Shown: piece by piece, positions 1 to 12,758 of the stretch | Numbering within the stretch: the stretch's first letter is position 1 | How the letters are laid out: the number at the start of each line of letters is the position of its first letter | DNA from: Sciurus carolinensis | Taxonomy: Eukaryota; Chordata; Mammalia; Rodentia; Sciuridae | Direction: 5' to 3' | Assembly: GCF_902686445.1 (NCBI RefSeq) | Contig: NC_062227.1 | Location: 19,605,678 to 19,669,677, forward strand | DNA: 64,000 nt | Program-made: the position numbers and the translations under genes | The notes under the pieces: generated by a model | The model's input: only the letters and a program-made list of their open reading frames with translations | Database searches by the model: none | What the model was told of the DNA's origin: nothing

Positions 1-1868
<1,868 letters not shown>

Positions 1869-1899
1869 GATTTGGTTTCTCCTTTATTTGTCTATTTCT

Positions 1900-2887
1900 T
1901 TAGGCTAGCGCCTCCTGTTGCTGATTTGCATCGTTGTTTTTCATCTCTTCCTCATGGAATATTTTGCTGAGAATGTTCTGTAATGCTGGCTTTCTTTTTG
2001 TAAATTCCTTTAGCTTTTGTTTATCATGGAAGGATCTTATTTCATCGTCAAATTTGAAGGTAAGTTTTGCTGGGTATAAGACTCTTGGTTGGCATCCGTT
2101 TTCTTTCAGGGCTTGGTATATGTTGTTCCAGGCCCTTCTAGCTTTTATGGTCTGGATTGAAAAATCTGCTGATATTCTTATTCGTTTCCCTCTGAATGTA
2201 ATTTGATTCTTTTCTCTCACGGCCTTTAAAATTCTGTCTTTATTTTGTATGTTAGGTATTTTCATAATAACGTGCCTTGGTGTGGGTCTGTTGTAATTTT
2301 GTATGTTTGGAGTTCTATAAGCCTCTTGTACTTGGTTTTCCATTTCATTCTTCAGATTTGGGAAATTTTCTGATATTATTTCATTGAATAGATTGTTCAT
2401 TCCTTTGGTTTGTTTCTCTAAGCCTTCCTCAATCCCAATAATTCTTAAACTTGGCCTTTTCATGATCTCCCATAATTCTTGTAGATTCTGTTCATGATTT
2501 CTTACCATCTTTTCTGTTTGGCCAACTTTGTTTTTAAGATTAAATAATTTGTCTTCAATGTCTGAGGTTCTGTCTTCCAGGTGTTCTATCCTATTGGTTA
2601 TGCTTTCTATGGAGTTTTTAACTTGGTTTATTGTTTCCTTCATTTCAAGGATTTCAGTTTGTTTTTTTTTTCAGTATCTCCCACTCTTTATTGAAATGAT
2701 CTTTTGCTTCCCGTATTTGGTCTTTTAACTGTTGATTGGTGCGATCATTTAATGCCTGCATTTGCTCTTTCATCTCCTCCTTCAATGCCTGCATTTGCTC
2801 TTTCATCTCCTCATTAGCTTCCTTGATCGTTTTAATTACGTACATTCTGAACTCCCTTTCTGACATTTCTTCTGCTGTGCTTGTCAT
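1900..2887 (-). pseudogene. L1-A ORF1 (RNA-binding chaperone), frameshifted
   Basis: L1 ORF1 protein forms trimers and coats L1 RNA. The start is the ATG at 2,887 and the N-terminus contains a duplicated EEMKEQMQALKEE coiled-coil block. The frame slips in a T-run near 2,650-2,665 (an A-run in the sense direction, right after ILKKK). It resumes in another frame at 2,643 with the central RNA-recognition region and the C-terminal domain (motif IIGIEEG, then RVLYPAKLTF), ending at 1,900. Element C has a break at the same homopolymer. Total length is about 325 residues, near the family norm. Confidence 0.85.
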
Positions 2888-2889
2888 TG

Positions 2890-4081
2890 GGTTTTATTGA
2901 TGTAGTATCTAGGTTTGTTTGGGACATTTTCTTTCCTTGTTTTCTCATATTGGTCAGCTGTCAGTGGGACTCTGAGATATTGCAGATTTCCGCTATTGGC
3001 TTATAGTTTCCCAGTAGATTTCCAGTGTATCACCTCCCAGCCTTCAGTAGCCTGATGTCTTGGAGGAATTTTATAATGCAGTGCATCCGAAGAAAGCTGC
3101 CCCTAGCCCCCTACTGGTTTCAGGGTTTGGAGCTGGCTCTGTGCGGAAAGGCTCTCACTGGGGGCCTGCACTGTGCAGCTGTGTGGGAGGAGTCCACCGC
3201 AGGAGTGTGGAAGGCTACCTGGGGAAGACTCTAGCTGCCCTGCCCTGCTCTGATAAGCCACCTCTATCTGTGTCTGCCACCCAGGCTGAGCTTTACCCAG
3301 TGGGCAGACTCACCCATGGCTCTATTTCAGTCTGAGTCTCTCAATGCTTCCCCTTCTTAACTCCTGGGTTCTGGAGTGACTGGGGGTGTAGTCACCCTCT
3401 AGGCCGCCATCTTGGATCACCCCATGGAAAGAGCCTGTGGCCGGAGTGGGCAGAGCTGCCTGAAGAGATCTCTGGCTGCCCTGCCCTGATCCCAGAGGCT
3501 ACATGCAGATTGAAGCTCTCCATTGGTTCAGGGGACTTGTGGCTGGTTCTATTTAGGAAGCCTCTCACTGGGCGGTCTGCTCCAAGAAGCTAGCCTTGAA
3601 AGGCACCTCCAATGCAGCGGTCCAGGCTGCTTGGGGAAGTCTCTGGCTGCCCTATCCTGGTCCCTGAAGCTGCTTGCATGCCAGAGTATGCTGTGCTGCG
3701 CTGGCTCCAGGACTTGGAGCTTGTTCTGGTCAGAAAGGCTCTCACTAGCGGGCCCGTTCCGAGAACCTGGAGAAGCTGACTGTGTGGCAGGGCCCACCGA
3801 CGGAGTGCGCAGGGCTGCCTGTGGAAGACTCTAGCTGCCCTGCCCAGCTCCAATAAGCCACCTCTATCTGGGCCTGCCACCTGGGCCAAGCTTTACCCAG
3901 TGGGCAGACTCACCCGTGGCCCTATTTCAGTCCGAGTCTCTCAATGCCTCCCCTTCTTAACTCCTGGGTTCTGGAGCGACTGGGGGTGCAGTCACCCTCT
4001 AGGCCGCCATCTTGGATCACCCAGTGAAGAGAGCTTGCGGCCGGAGTGGGCAGAGCCGCCTGAAGAGGTCTCTCTAATCTA
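2890..4081 (-). repeat. L1-A 5'UTR with ~600-bp tandem promoter monomers
   Basis: The segment carrying the words CTCCTGGGTTCTGGAG and GCCGCCATCTTGGATCAC occurs at 3,361-3,420 and again at 3,961-4,020, exactly 600 bp apart. The flanking sequence (for example TAAGCCACCTCTATCTG) repeats at the same offset. Tandem monomers are the known form of rodent L1 promoters. Here there is one full monomer, part of another, and a tether leading to ORF1. The region is GC-rich against its surroundings, so several open frames cross it, but none looks like a protein. Confidence 0.85.
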
Positions 4082-4418
4082 AATTTTTAATGCTATGAAA
4101 GATCTAAGGAACTAGGCAAATAATTGAACTATTTAAATTTATTTTCAGTATACAAAATAAGATTAAAAGTACAATCATTCTGATTTTTGAAACTCCATGT
4201 AATTTGGACTATTCTCTATTATTTGGATATGACTTTGCACTGCTGGTAACCATGTAATAAACACCAAATTAGAATCCAACAAACTGATTTATATTATGCT
4301 AGAAGGATGAATAATTCACATTTATATTCTAAGAGTTATTTCTTTGATGATAATTTGGTTCATATATATTTGAATGTATTCTTTTAGGTTCCTATCTGTT
4401 CCCACATTCATTTTATCT
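4082..4418. other. AT-rich unique DNA, nothing recognised
   Basis: I see no coding potential, SINE or LTR between the 5' end of L1-A and the SINE target-site duplication. Confidence 0.5.
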
Positions 4419-4545
4419 AGGGGCATGATTTTTTTTTTTTTTTTTTTTTTTTTTGCGGTGCTGGGGATTGAACCCAGGGCCTTGTGCTTGCAAGGCAAGC
4501 ACTCTACTGACTGAGCTATCTCCCAAGTCCCTAAGGGGCATGATT
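4419..4545 (-). mobile_element. ID SINE with 12-bp target-site duplication
   Basis: Read on the minus strand this is an ID element: a tRNA-Ala-derived body with box-A-like GAGATAGCTCAGT and box-B-like GGGTTCAATCC, followed by an A-tail (the T-run at 4,431-4,454 on the plus strand). AGGGGCATGATT flanks it perfectly at 4,419-4,430 and 4,534-4,545, which marks a fairly recent retrotransposition. Confidence 0.92.
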
Positions 4546-5075
4546 CTTTCTGATAAGATACTATGACCTCAGAAAGTTAAGTGTTAAGTATTAATAAAAT
4601 GATTGGGATTAAATTAAATGCTTTAACAGCTATTCTTACAAATATCAGTAATGAGCCTTTTGCTCTCAAATTTAAACAAAGGTTTAAATGCCATAATGAC
4701 TGTAAGCATGTATGTTGTTATGATCAAATATCATACTTCCCAATGGGACTAAGAGATAATTAAATATAATCTAATGGATATTTGACATAACAGTAATAAT
4801 AGCCTGGATTTTGTAAAATCACATCACTACATTCAGGATATTCCAAAGAATTGATCTCATGGACTCTGCATTTCTGGTTGATCAGATATTTATTAAATTG
4901 AATATTATAATATTTAAATTATATGTTTGCTATTAATTATTTTTGTGTCATGACAATAGGTTGCCATAATCTCAGAACCAAGAGCAGGGACTTTGAAGCA
5001 ACTCTCAGAACCAAGATCTTGAACCTCAACATAACTGCCCATCATTTGAATTTTAAAATATTAAAAAGGGGGAGA
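4546..5075. other. AT-rich DNA ending in a polypurine tract
   Basis: There are no convincing genes. The last bases before 5,076 (AAAAAGGGGGAGA) look like a retroviral polypurine tract, so the final 100-150 bp may be the 3' end of an LTR-retrotransposon interior. Confidence 0.35.
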
Positions 5076-5460
5076 TGTCAGAAGTCATCATTATTTAGCA
5101 GAAACAGGCTACTTTGAGCCATGGGACACAGATGCCTGGCTTCTAGGAACTGCCAGGAAGCATGTAGTACTGCATGGGAATGGTTCCTGTCTTTTTCTGG
5201 AATATTCCCCCTTGAGAGAATGGCTTCCCTAACTCCACACTCTCCTGGTTTATTACAGAAGAAGCTCCTCCCAGTCCTTGTCCCCTTTACCTGTATATTA
5301 TAAAGGAGAGTTGGGTGTGTTGTTTTAAGAGCTAAGAGCTTGTATGGTCAGACCTGTCATGACCCCTCTCATTTAAAAAGAGAATTGGTCTTGTGAGTTT
5401 ATTGAGTAGATAAGGTTTTTGGGTAATTGAGTAATGTATAGACAACATCCAACTCTGGCA
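5076..5460 (+). mobile_element. Possible LTR (385 bp)
   Basis: The segment begins TGTCAG directly after a polypurine tract. It contains a TATA-like TATTATAAAG near 5,297 and ends in CA at 5,460, the expected TG...CA frame of an LTR. No matching second LTR and no clear target-site duplication were found, so the right boundary is a guess. The family was not recognised. Confidence 0.4.
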
Positions 5461-7094
5461 GTTCACACTTTTCTCATCCAAACGGGATGTTGCAGAGAGG
5501 ACCCCCAAAGAAAAACAAACATCTTGCTTATGTTTCATGCTTATCTCATTATTATAGGGCTGTAACCTTTGTGCTGTTTTACAAATTTATAAGCTGAAGG
5601 TAAAAGAGAACATATACCTAATACCTGTCCATAAATCTAAATTGTGTCTGGTGGATAGAAAACAGATCAATCTGCATTTCTGCCCTGGTAGAAAAGGCCA
5701 GACTTATATCTCTCTCTGAATTCATTTCAACTTTCCAATCCAACTTTTGTAAGTTTTGGAACTTTCAAAATCATTGAACTGTTTATAACATCATACTTGT
5801 TCTTTTATTAATTAATGATTTAAGTAATATGTGTTTATCATCTTTCAAGTTTAACATTATTTGTAAGAATGTCATAATTTTATCTTTTTAATCCATTTTA
5901 ACTGCCTAAATTATACAAAATGTTGATTATAAACCACAATGTATAGAATTTAATGCTTGCTCCCTCTGAATGATTTACACCATTAAAAAAGTGGATGTAG
6001 TATATTGCTGCATGTCTTTGGTTTTTGGTGTCTTCTATAACTGTACAATATTATGCTGCTAAAGATGTGTCTCAAGAGCACTGAGTTGTAGAAAAGTTGC
6101 TATAGAACAAAACTACATAATCAGTCAAGGAAATGATGTTGTGATTAATGGACTTTCAAAGAACTAGAGTGCTGATTTTAAATTAATGGACCTGTCTTTC
6201 CTACTCTCTTATAAAGGAAATAGTGTTTAGGAATGTGTAATAGGGAGTTCTATTAACAATCTTTTGTGCATGAGGACAGGAATTGCATTCCTTGTGATCA
6301 AACTCCTTTTCTTCCTTCACACTTCTTAATAAATGCTTTTGTGCTGTTCTCCCTTGTACTGCCCCAATACCTGATGGAGTGCTAATTATACTATATTGGA
6401 GGTGTTACTCTCAGTTTACTTACATATTGAGCAAGACTTTGACTTTTGGCCCAGTGCTTCAGGTTAAGCTGTAGGGAACAGGGTAGGGATGTGTGAGGGG
6501 CTGAGAATTCCTGTATACATCTTGCCCTCATCCTCAGTCTTGGCCAGCAGACCCCACCATGACTCCAGCCTACCTCCAGAGCCAGTCACAGACTTCCAGT
6601 ATTAGTCATGTATTATCATTCTGCCATTCTATGGAGCCATGTAAATTTAAATCACTGAATTCAAATTTACATGAGGGTTCAATGAAGTCCTGTGGACTTC
6701 TCCCAGAATTCAGGCTGGAGAGAAAGGGACTGGTAGGTTGCCTTTTGCTGAGCTTTGTCCAACTTTTACTTTTCTCTCAAACAGACAAGTATTTGTCATA
6801 AAAGCAGGGCCAGCAAGCATTCTAGTGAGCCATGAAACTCCAGAGCAAGGCTGGTAAAACTTCCAACCCAAAGAGACAGGGCCAAAGTGCAAAGAGCAGT
6901 GGCCAACCATCTGAGATGGGGTTTGGAAACAACAGCAGTTCCCATTAGTTGAGCACATGATTGAACCCTGTGCTGTGCATCAGGGTCCTGTTGGGTCAAT
7001 CAAACACCCTACACAGCAGGAACCATTTCGCTGTAAGCTGAGGCTAAGGACTGTTAAGTCCAACAACCTTGCAATACAAGCTGAGATCCAACCA
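5461..7094. other. Unassigned DNA between candidate LTR and provirus
   Basis: Only short open frames occur, without recognisable motifs. There may be decayed LTR sequence in 6,400-7,090, but I could not assign it. Confidence 0.4.
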
Positions 7095-7495
7095 GGGTGT
7101 GTGTGTAAGGTATAAAGCCACCTTTCTCTTCTGCTACAGGAATTCCCGGCCTCCTAACCACCTGTCAATCTGTGTTACGCCCACCTCTCCTGTTACAGGA
7201 ATTTCTGGCTTACGTTGCCATAATCCTCCTGCCTCCCACATTACGTTCTAATATGTCATTGGTCCATCAGTCAGTCTGTAATAATTCTCCTCTGAGATTG
7301 GTTCCTCCCAGCCTGCGAAATTCTGATATCTGAGGAGAAACCCTGAGCCATCTTCTTCTTTTCCTTCTTCCCTTTTTTTCGAGCGGATGCGAATCGTCCG
7401 CATAAAATAAAGTTCCTCGTGTGAGACCTGTGTCTGCGGAGCATTTTTCTGGGAGTTATCAACGAACCCAAACTGCCCCTAACATCTGACTAACA
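7095..7495 (+). repeat. 5' LTR of the endogenous retrovirus
   Basis: The right end is firm: CA at 7,494-7,495, two bases before the primer-binding site. Inside are a TATA-like GGTATAAAG near 7,110 and a polyadenylation signal AATAAA near 7,405. A direct repeat (CTGCTACAGGAATTCCCGG near 7,131 and CTGTTACAGGAATTTCTGG near 7,191) could be an upstream enhancer duplication. The left end is not defined, because no second copy exists to compare. Confidence 0.6.
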
Positions 7496-7497
7496 TC

Positions 7498-7515
7498 TGG
7501 TGCCGAAACCCAGGA
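7498..7515 (+). other. Primer-binding site, tRNA-Phe type
   Basis: TGGTGCCGAAACCCAGGA is complementary to the 3' end of tRNA-Phe (which ends ...TTTCGGCACCA) at about 17 of 18 positions by recall of the tRNA. It sits two bases after the LTR, as expected for first-strand priming. Confidence 0.8.
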
Positions 7516-8116
7516 TGGGTTTTTTCCGCTGACTAAGCAAGTGGAATCCCATCCGATGGCTCCTGCACCCGCAGATACAGGCTCACCTTCCATTTACCTG
7601 TATGCCCAGTTTTCTGCATACAACACCGGACTCCAAAATTGGTGAGTTCCCCTTAGGCAGGCCTCTGACCACTGAAATACATCTTGGCCACCTGTGGCTC
7701 CTGCCATGGCCCCCCCTTATCTCAGAAGCGGCCATTCTCATGTTTCCCTCTCGTGGCCTTCGCTGCTCGCCTCATGGCTCCCTCTCGCCACCCTGTGGCT
7801 TCCCCCTCGTGGCTCTTGCTGCTCAACTGCCGAGATGTGGGGGTACCTCCTTGGCCTCCATAGTTGGTCTTAGTTGCTGGGTGGATTCCTGAATTTTATG
7901 GTGCTGAGATTCTTTCTCAGGGTTTGAAGCTCTCTCTCTTATTTCCTGCTGTGTCTCGCTCGAAATCCTGGCCAGGTCTTCAAACTCTCTCTCGGTCATT
8001 TGCCCAGTTAAACATTGGTTTCAGGTGATGACCAAACCTTTTTTGTAACCTCTCATTGCCTGGCACTGTGGTTCTTGGGACGTCAAATCCACTAGCCAGG
8101 TGGGTCTCAGCTTACC

Positions 8117-8413
8117 ATGGGATTCGGGACATCCAGCCCAGCAAACTCGCCCCTGAGATGCTTATTAAATCATCTCAAACCCCTTCACCTATTCCCTGAA
8201 TCAGAGCTAAATTGTCCTTTAGATAGTAAGTCAGAATGGTCTATTTATGACACCCTAAATTCTAGCTTTGTACTAGGTATAATTATATGCCTAATTGTAC
8301 TAGTTATAATTAAGTACATATGTGGGCAACCTGGTGAATGGAAAGGAACTTTTCCCCTTCATGTTTTTCTTTATTTCAAGCTAAACCTAATCTCTGCTCT
8401 CCCCAAAACCTGA
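8117..8413 (+). pseudogene. ERV gag, matrix part, degraded
   Basis: The frame starts at 8,117 with Met-Gly, the N-terminal glycine used for myristoylation in gammaretroviral matrix proteins, about 600 bp after the primer site. The first 50 residues (SSPANSPLRCLLNHLKPL) look like gammaretroviral matrix. The middle is hydrophobic and divergent. GEWKGTFPLHVF resembles the end of matrix before the proline-rich region. The frame then shifts near 8,400 into that of the downstream gag segment. Confidence 0.7.
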
Positions 8414-8423
8414 ACCTGTTCTC

Positions 8424-9587
8424 TTGGCTTCTCCCCCACCTTTTAACCCTTCTTTCCCTTCCGAGTTCGATTCAGCCGATGAGTCATCTCCTTACAAGCC
8501 TCCTACTGCAGAAGCCCTTGTCCATTCTTCTTCTTTGCCTCATTCTGTTTCTCCTTCCGCTCCTCCATTCAGCCCACCAAGTCCCCCCACCATGCGGTCC
8601 TGTGCACATATCTTAGCCCCTTTATGGGAGGTGACTGGCGTGGAGGGAGTAATCAAAGTTCATGTCCCCTTTTCACTGTCTGATCTGTCTCAAATAGAGA
8701 AGCGGCTAGGTTCCTTCACCTCCAACCCTGCAACCTTCATTAAGAAATTTCAGTACCTTACCCAGTCTTATAACCTTACCTGGCATGACATTTACATAAT
8801 CATGTCCAACACCCTAACCCCTGAGGAATGCAGGAGGGTCTGGGAACAGGCACACAATTATGTAGATGACATTCATCAATTGATCCCAACCCATCCCACT
8901 GGGGCTGAAGCGGTACCAAATAGAGAGCCCCTATGGGACTATAATACTGAGGTTGGGTGTCTACAGCGAGATAGGTTTCAAACCTGCATCCTCGCAGGTT
9001 TACAAAAAGCTACTATTAAACCCATTAACTATGATAAACTTCAGGAAGAAATACAGGACAAAGATGAAAACCCGTCAGCATTTCTAAGCCGCCTTACAGA
9101 GGCCATGCTTAAGTACACCAACTAGGATCCCGAAACCCCAGAGGGACGGCAGCTACTTATGACTTATTATTTTTCCCAAAGTTACCCTGACATAAAGATG
9201 AAATTGAGGCAGTTGGATAGGGGGCCCCTTACCCCACAGCCAGAGGTTCTAGCAGTGGCATTCAAGGTTTATAACGGAAGGGAAGGAAAAAAACAAAAAT
9301 TAAAATACCAAATGCTGGCCAAAACTTTTCAGCCAGCTAGACCTGGCCAACTCTCCACCGCTAGGGGCGCCCAAGCTCCCAGAAGACCTTCAAGCTCATG
9401 CCTCAAGTGCAGGCAAGAGGGCCACTGGACACGAGCCTGCCCCAACCTCCGGCAGCCCCCAAGTCCTTGTCCAAAATGCCACCAACCGGGACATTGGGCA
9501 ATGGATTGCCCTGGTGCTCAAAGAAGTGCCAGGTCATCCTTGGCCCCTTCCTCCAGTGACCTCCTGGGATTGGCAATGGATGAATGA
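8424..9587 (+). pseudogene. ERV gag, capsid and nucleocapsid, interrupted by a stop
   Basis: A proline/serine-rich spacer (about residues 1-55) leads into capsid, with PFSLSDLSQIEKRLG and a region like the retroviral major homology region (NPSAFLSRLTEAM). An in-frame TAG at 9,123-9,125 cuts this, then the same frame continues to a TGA at 9,585-9,587. The second half is nucleocapsid with two CCHC zinc knuckles (CLKCRQEGHWTRAC and CPKCHQPGHWAMDC), each C-X2-C-X4-H-X4-C. Two knuckles fit some class I ERVs; murine leukaemia virus types have one. Confidence 0.87.
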
Positions 9588-9889
9588 AGGGGCCAGGGAC
9601 TTCTGCACCCGATGACCATCATGATTCAGGAGACTCAGGTGACCCTTACGGTGGCAGGCAGGCAGATCCCTTTCCTTATAGACACTGGAGCCACCTTCTC
9701 AGTGCTGCGGGAATTTTGGGGACCCACTTCCCCTGCTAAATCCTCTATTGTCGGGGTAGAGGGAAACCACATAATCCCCTACAAACCCCTTCAATAAGCT
9801 GCCATATAGGACGAATTGGCTTTACTCATTCATTTTTAATAATTCCTTCATGTCCCATTCCCCTTCTGGGAAGGGACATCCTAACCAAA
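9588..9889 (+). pseudogene. ERV protease, truncated frame
   Basis: The protease follows gag in the same reading frame, separated only by the TGA at 9,585-9,587, the arrangement of viruses that make Gag-Pro-Pol by stop-codon readthrough. The aspartic-protease active site LIDTGATFSVL is intact near 9,680. The frame ends at a TAA at 9,795-9,797. The rest of protease (PLLGRDILTKLGA) continues in another frame up to about 9,893. Confidence 0.85.
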
Positions 9890-10966
9890 TTGGGTGCCTC
9901 TATTTCCTTCTCACCCACCATGCGCCTTAGCCAAGATTCCTCTGCTATTCCTCTCCTTATGACTCTACAGGAATATACAGCTCAAACAGAGTCCTCATAT
10001 CCCTTTCCTCCCTCCCTGGTTGACCCCAAGGTCTGGAACACTCATACACCCTCTGTAGCTAAATGCTCACCTGTACTCATTCATCTAAAGGACCCAACAT
10101 CCTACCCAGCCCAGGCCAAATATCCCCTTCCCCAAAGGAGCCTTATAGGACTTCAACCAATCATCCAGGATTTAAGGCAGAAAGGCTTCCTGCGCCCTGC
10201 CAACTCACCTTATAACACTCCCATGCTGGCTGTTAAGAAACCTAATGGATCTTACCATCTAGTGCAAGACCTCCACATCATTAACTCAGCAGTGGTCCCC
10301 ATCTTTCCCATTGTATCCAATCCTTACACCCTACTTTCTTCTATCCCTTTTTCCACCACATACTTTTCAGTGCTAGATTTAAAGGATGCATTTTTTACTG
10401 TCCCACTTCACCCTGATTCACAGGATCTCTTTGCTTTTACTTGGACTGACCCTTTCACTCGAGTTTCTTCTCAGCTGACCTGGACAGTTCTCCCACAGGG
10501 TTTCCGAGACAGTCCTCATCTCTTTGGCCAAACATTATCTCAGGATCTTGCTTCTCTCACATTCATTTCCTCCTTTCTCTTACAGTATGTTGATGATCTT
10601 CTTCTATGTAGCCCCTCTCTTGAGGACTCCCAAAGGGACACAATTAAGCTTTTAAACTTTCTGGATGACAGGGGTTATAGAGTTTCTCCAGCAAAAGTCC
10701 AACTTTCCCAGCCTCAGGTTGTTTACTTAGGTGTCAACCTCTCATCTGGATTTAAAGCCATCACTGTAGAGAGAAAAGCATTAATACAGGTCATGCCCAC
10801 TCCATCCACCAAAGAAGAAACCCTTTCCTTTTTGGGATTAGCAGGATATTTACAATCCTGGATCCCCAATTTTTCCATCCTAGCAGCTCCCCTATATGAG
10901 GCTTCAAAGGGTACTCCCACTGAACCCCTCCTCGACACAGTGAAAAAGCCTCTTTCCAGATCTTAA
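9890..10966 (+). pseudogene. ERV reverse transcriptase
   Basis: The 358-residue open stretch contains the polymerase motifs in order: LKDAFFTVPL (about residues 164-173), LPQGFRDSP (201-209) and the catalytic YVDD (233-236; bases 10,586-10,597). The frame opens at the end of protease and closes with a stop at about 10,966 in the connection region, where a frameshift leads to the RNase H frame. It would have been translated only as part of a polyprotein, so the ATG at 9,890 is not a real start. Confidence 0.9.
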
Positions 10967-11979
10967 GGAAAGCCCTTCTTCAAGTCCCAGTCCTACACCT
11001 CCCTGACTTAATCAAACTATTCTACCTGTTTGTCTCTGAGAAAAGTGGGTTTGCCCTGGGGGTCTTAGGACACATGTTTGGTCCCACTTTTGAACCAATA
11101 GCATACCTGTCAAAGAGGTTAGACCCCACTATAAGGGGCTGGGCACCACGTCTTAGAGTATTAGCAGCAGCATTTGTCTTAATTCAGGAATCAAAAAAAC
11201 TCTCTTTTGGGGCTCCCACTGAAGTGCTCTCACCTCATCATCTGTCTAAGCTTCTTACTTATAAAGGTCTGCAAATGCTACCATCCTGTAGGGTGTTAAC
11301 CTTACAAACCGCTCTTATCGAGGACTCTTCCATTTCCTTCAAAACATGCTCTCCTTTAAATCCAGCCACCCTCTTACCCCTACCTTCCAATATACATGCT
11401 TCTGCAATACACAGCTGCCTTGAAACCCTGGAAGAGTTATTTCTCTACCTCTTTAACGTCCAGGAAGGAGCTCTACGCAACCTTACTTTCATATGGTTCA
11501 CTGATGGAAGCTCATTTCTCCATAAAGGTATCCGTCAAGCTGGATATGCCATTGTCTCTCTTGAAAAGGTAATACAGTCAGGACCACTACCCAACAACAC
11601 CACCAATCAACAGGCAGAACTAATTGCCCTTATCCGCGCATTCACCCTCGCAAAGGGACAATCCCTCACAGTCTACACTGACTCCAAATATGCTTTTCAC
11701 ATTATCCTCTCTCATGCTGCTATCTGGAAAGAGAGAGGCCTTCTTAATACAAGAGGAAACTCCATCACCAGCTCTAGTTACATTCTAAAACTCCTTGAGG
11801 TTGTTCACCTCCCAGCAACTATAGGCCTTATACATTGCAGAGCCCATCAAACACATCAATCATTCATCTCTTCAGGTAATAACAAGGCAGATGAGGAGGC
11901 TAAAAGAGCTGCCCTCTCATCCAGGCCAGCCCCTATTATGGCTCTCCATGATCCTTTGCCTCCACCATTCCTCTCCTAA
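10967..11979 (+). pseudogene. ERV connection domain and RNase H
   Basis: The frame reopens around 11,040-11,074 and runs to a stop at 11,979. Counted from 11,074, the RNase H catalytic residues are all in place: D143 in FTDGSS, E182 in NQQAELIAL, D203 in YTDSKYAF and D273 in NNKADEEAK. It is shifted in frame from the reverse transcriptase upstream. Confidence 0.88.
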
Positions 11980-12379
11980 ATCACATTCGAGCATTTCTAT
12001 GGGGTTATGCTGACTCCAACCTACCCAAACATTTATCTGGCCTCCTTACCCAACCTCTTCAAATAGGAGACCAAGTTCTTATTTCTCCTCCTCAGGAAGC
12101 TACAATCCCTCTATCTCCCAAGTGGCAGGGACCCCATACAGTGATCCTAACCACACCAACAGCTGTCAAGGTACAAAATCTACCAGGATGGCTGCACATT
12201 TCTCAGGTTAAGCTCTATTCTTGGTCCACTAACCCTTCTCCAGCTCCTAATCCACAGGCTTCTTCCAACCGATACTCAGCCATTCCTGTGGGACCCCTTC
12301 ATCTCAGACTGAAGATCATGAAGCCCTCCACCAACTAATACTGCTCTTTACCGGTGACAAATCCTGCTTCCTCAGGTGT
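11980..12379 (+). pseudogene. ERV integrase, C-terminal remnant only
   Basis: Directly after RNase H, sequence resembling the integrase C-terminal domain appears: GDQVLISPPQEATIPLSPKW and QGPHTVILTTPTAVKV, ending in HISQVKLYSW. The zinc-binding HHCC domain and the DDE catalytic core are missing, so roughly 0.9 kb was deleted between about 11,980 and 12,060. The last ~40 bp before 12,380 do not show an env gene. Confidence 0.75.
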
Positions 12380-12758
12380 TGAAGTATAACGCCAGAGAAG
12401 CATGCTGAGGCAAATGTAGAGTGGAAAATGCAGCTTTATTAAAGAAAAGTAAAAGCAGACTTCTCCTGGGTGGAAGAAGGGGACCCAAAGGCGGAATCCA
12501 TAGGATGAGCAAATCTTGTCATTTTTATGGGTTTTATTCTCCCATTCTTTCTCCCTTATCTCTTCCCTTCCTGCCTATGGGATTAGGCCTGGTTTTGCAG
12601 GTGAGATGTAAAAAGTGAAAAGTGGATGGGGCAGGGGGAGGGTCAAAGTGATTCAGACAGGCAAGGGCCCAGGGGGCATTAATCAGCATCTTCCTGCCTG
12701 TAGTTTCTGACAAGGGCAGTTAAATTTGGTTATCAATGGGTTCTGCAGGTCCATGACA
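12380..12758 (-). mobile_element. LTR in the opposite orientation
   Basis: Read on the minus strand, the segment begins TGTCATGG after a purine-rich GGGAGAATGGAA (12,770 to 12,759), carries AATAAA in TTTAATAAAGCTGC near 12,440, and ends TACTTCA at 12,380. That is the layout of a 3' LTR preceded by a polypurine tract. It does not resemble the 5' LTR at 7,095-7,495, so it comes from another retrovirus family. Confidence 0.55.

Larger units (their letters stand above)
7095..12379 (+). mobile_element. Class I (gammaretrovirus-like) endogenous retrovirus, defective, no 3' LTR seen
   Basis: Order on the plus strand: 5' LTR, tRNA-Phe type primer-binding site, leader, gag (matrix, capsid, two-knuckle nucleocapsid), protease, reverse transcriptase, RNase H, then only the C-terminal end of integrase. 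No env was seen, and no 3' LTR in the same orientation. At about 12,380 it meets an LTR of the opposite orientation. Every frame carries stops or frameshifts, so this is an old, inert germline copy. The primer site and gag layout resemble ERV-F/H-like class I elements, an inference from recognition. Confidence 0.88.

Noticed and set aside
3025..4082. Several open frames in GC-rich DNA
   Set aside because: They lie in L1 promoter monomers, and the same frames recur at the 600-bp period; no protein family is recognisable.
8338..8616. Separate 92-codon frame overlapping ERV gag
   Set aside because: The gag frames on either side explain the sequence; this one is the out-of-frame reading of the proline-rich region.
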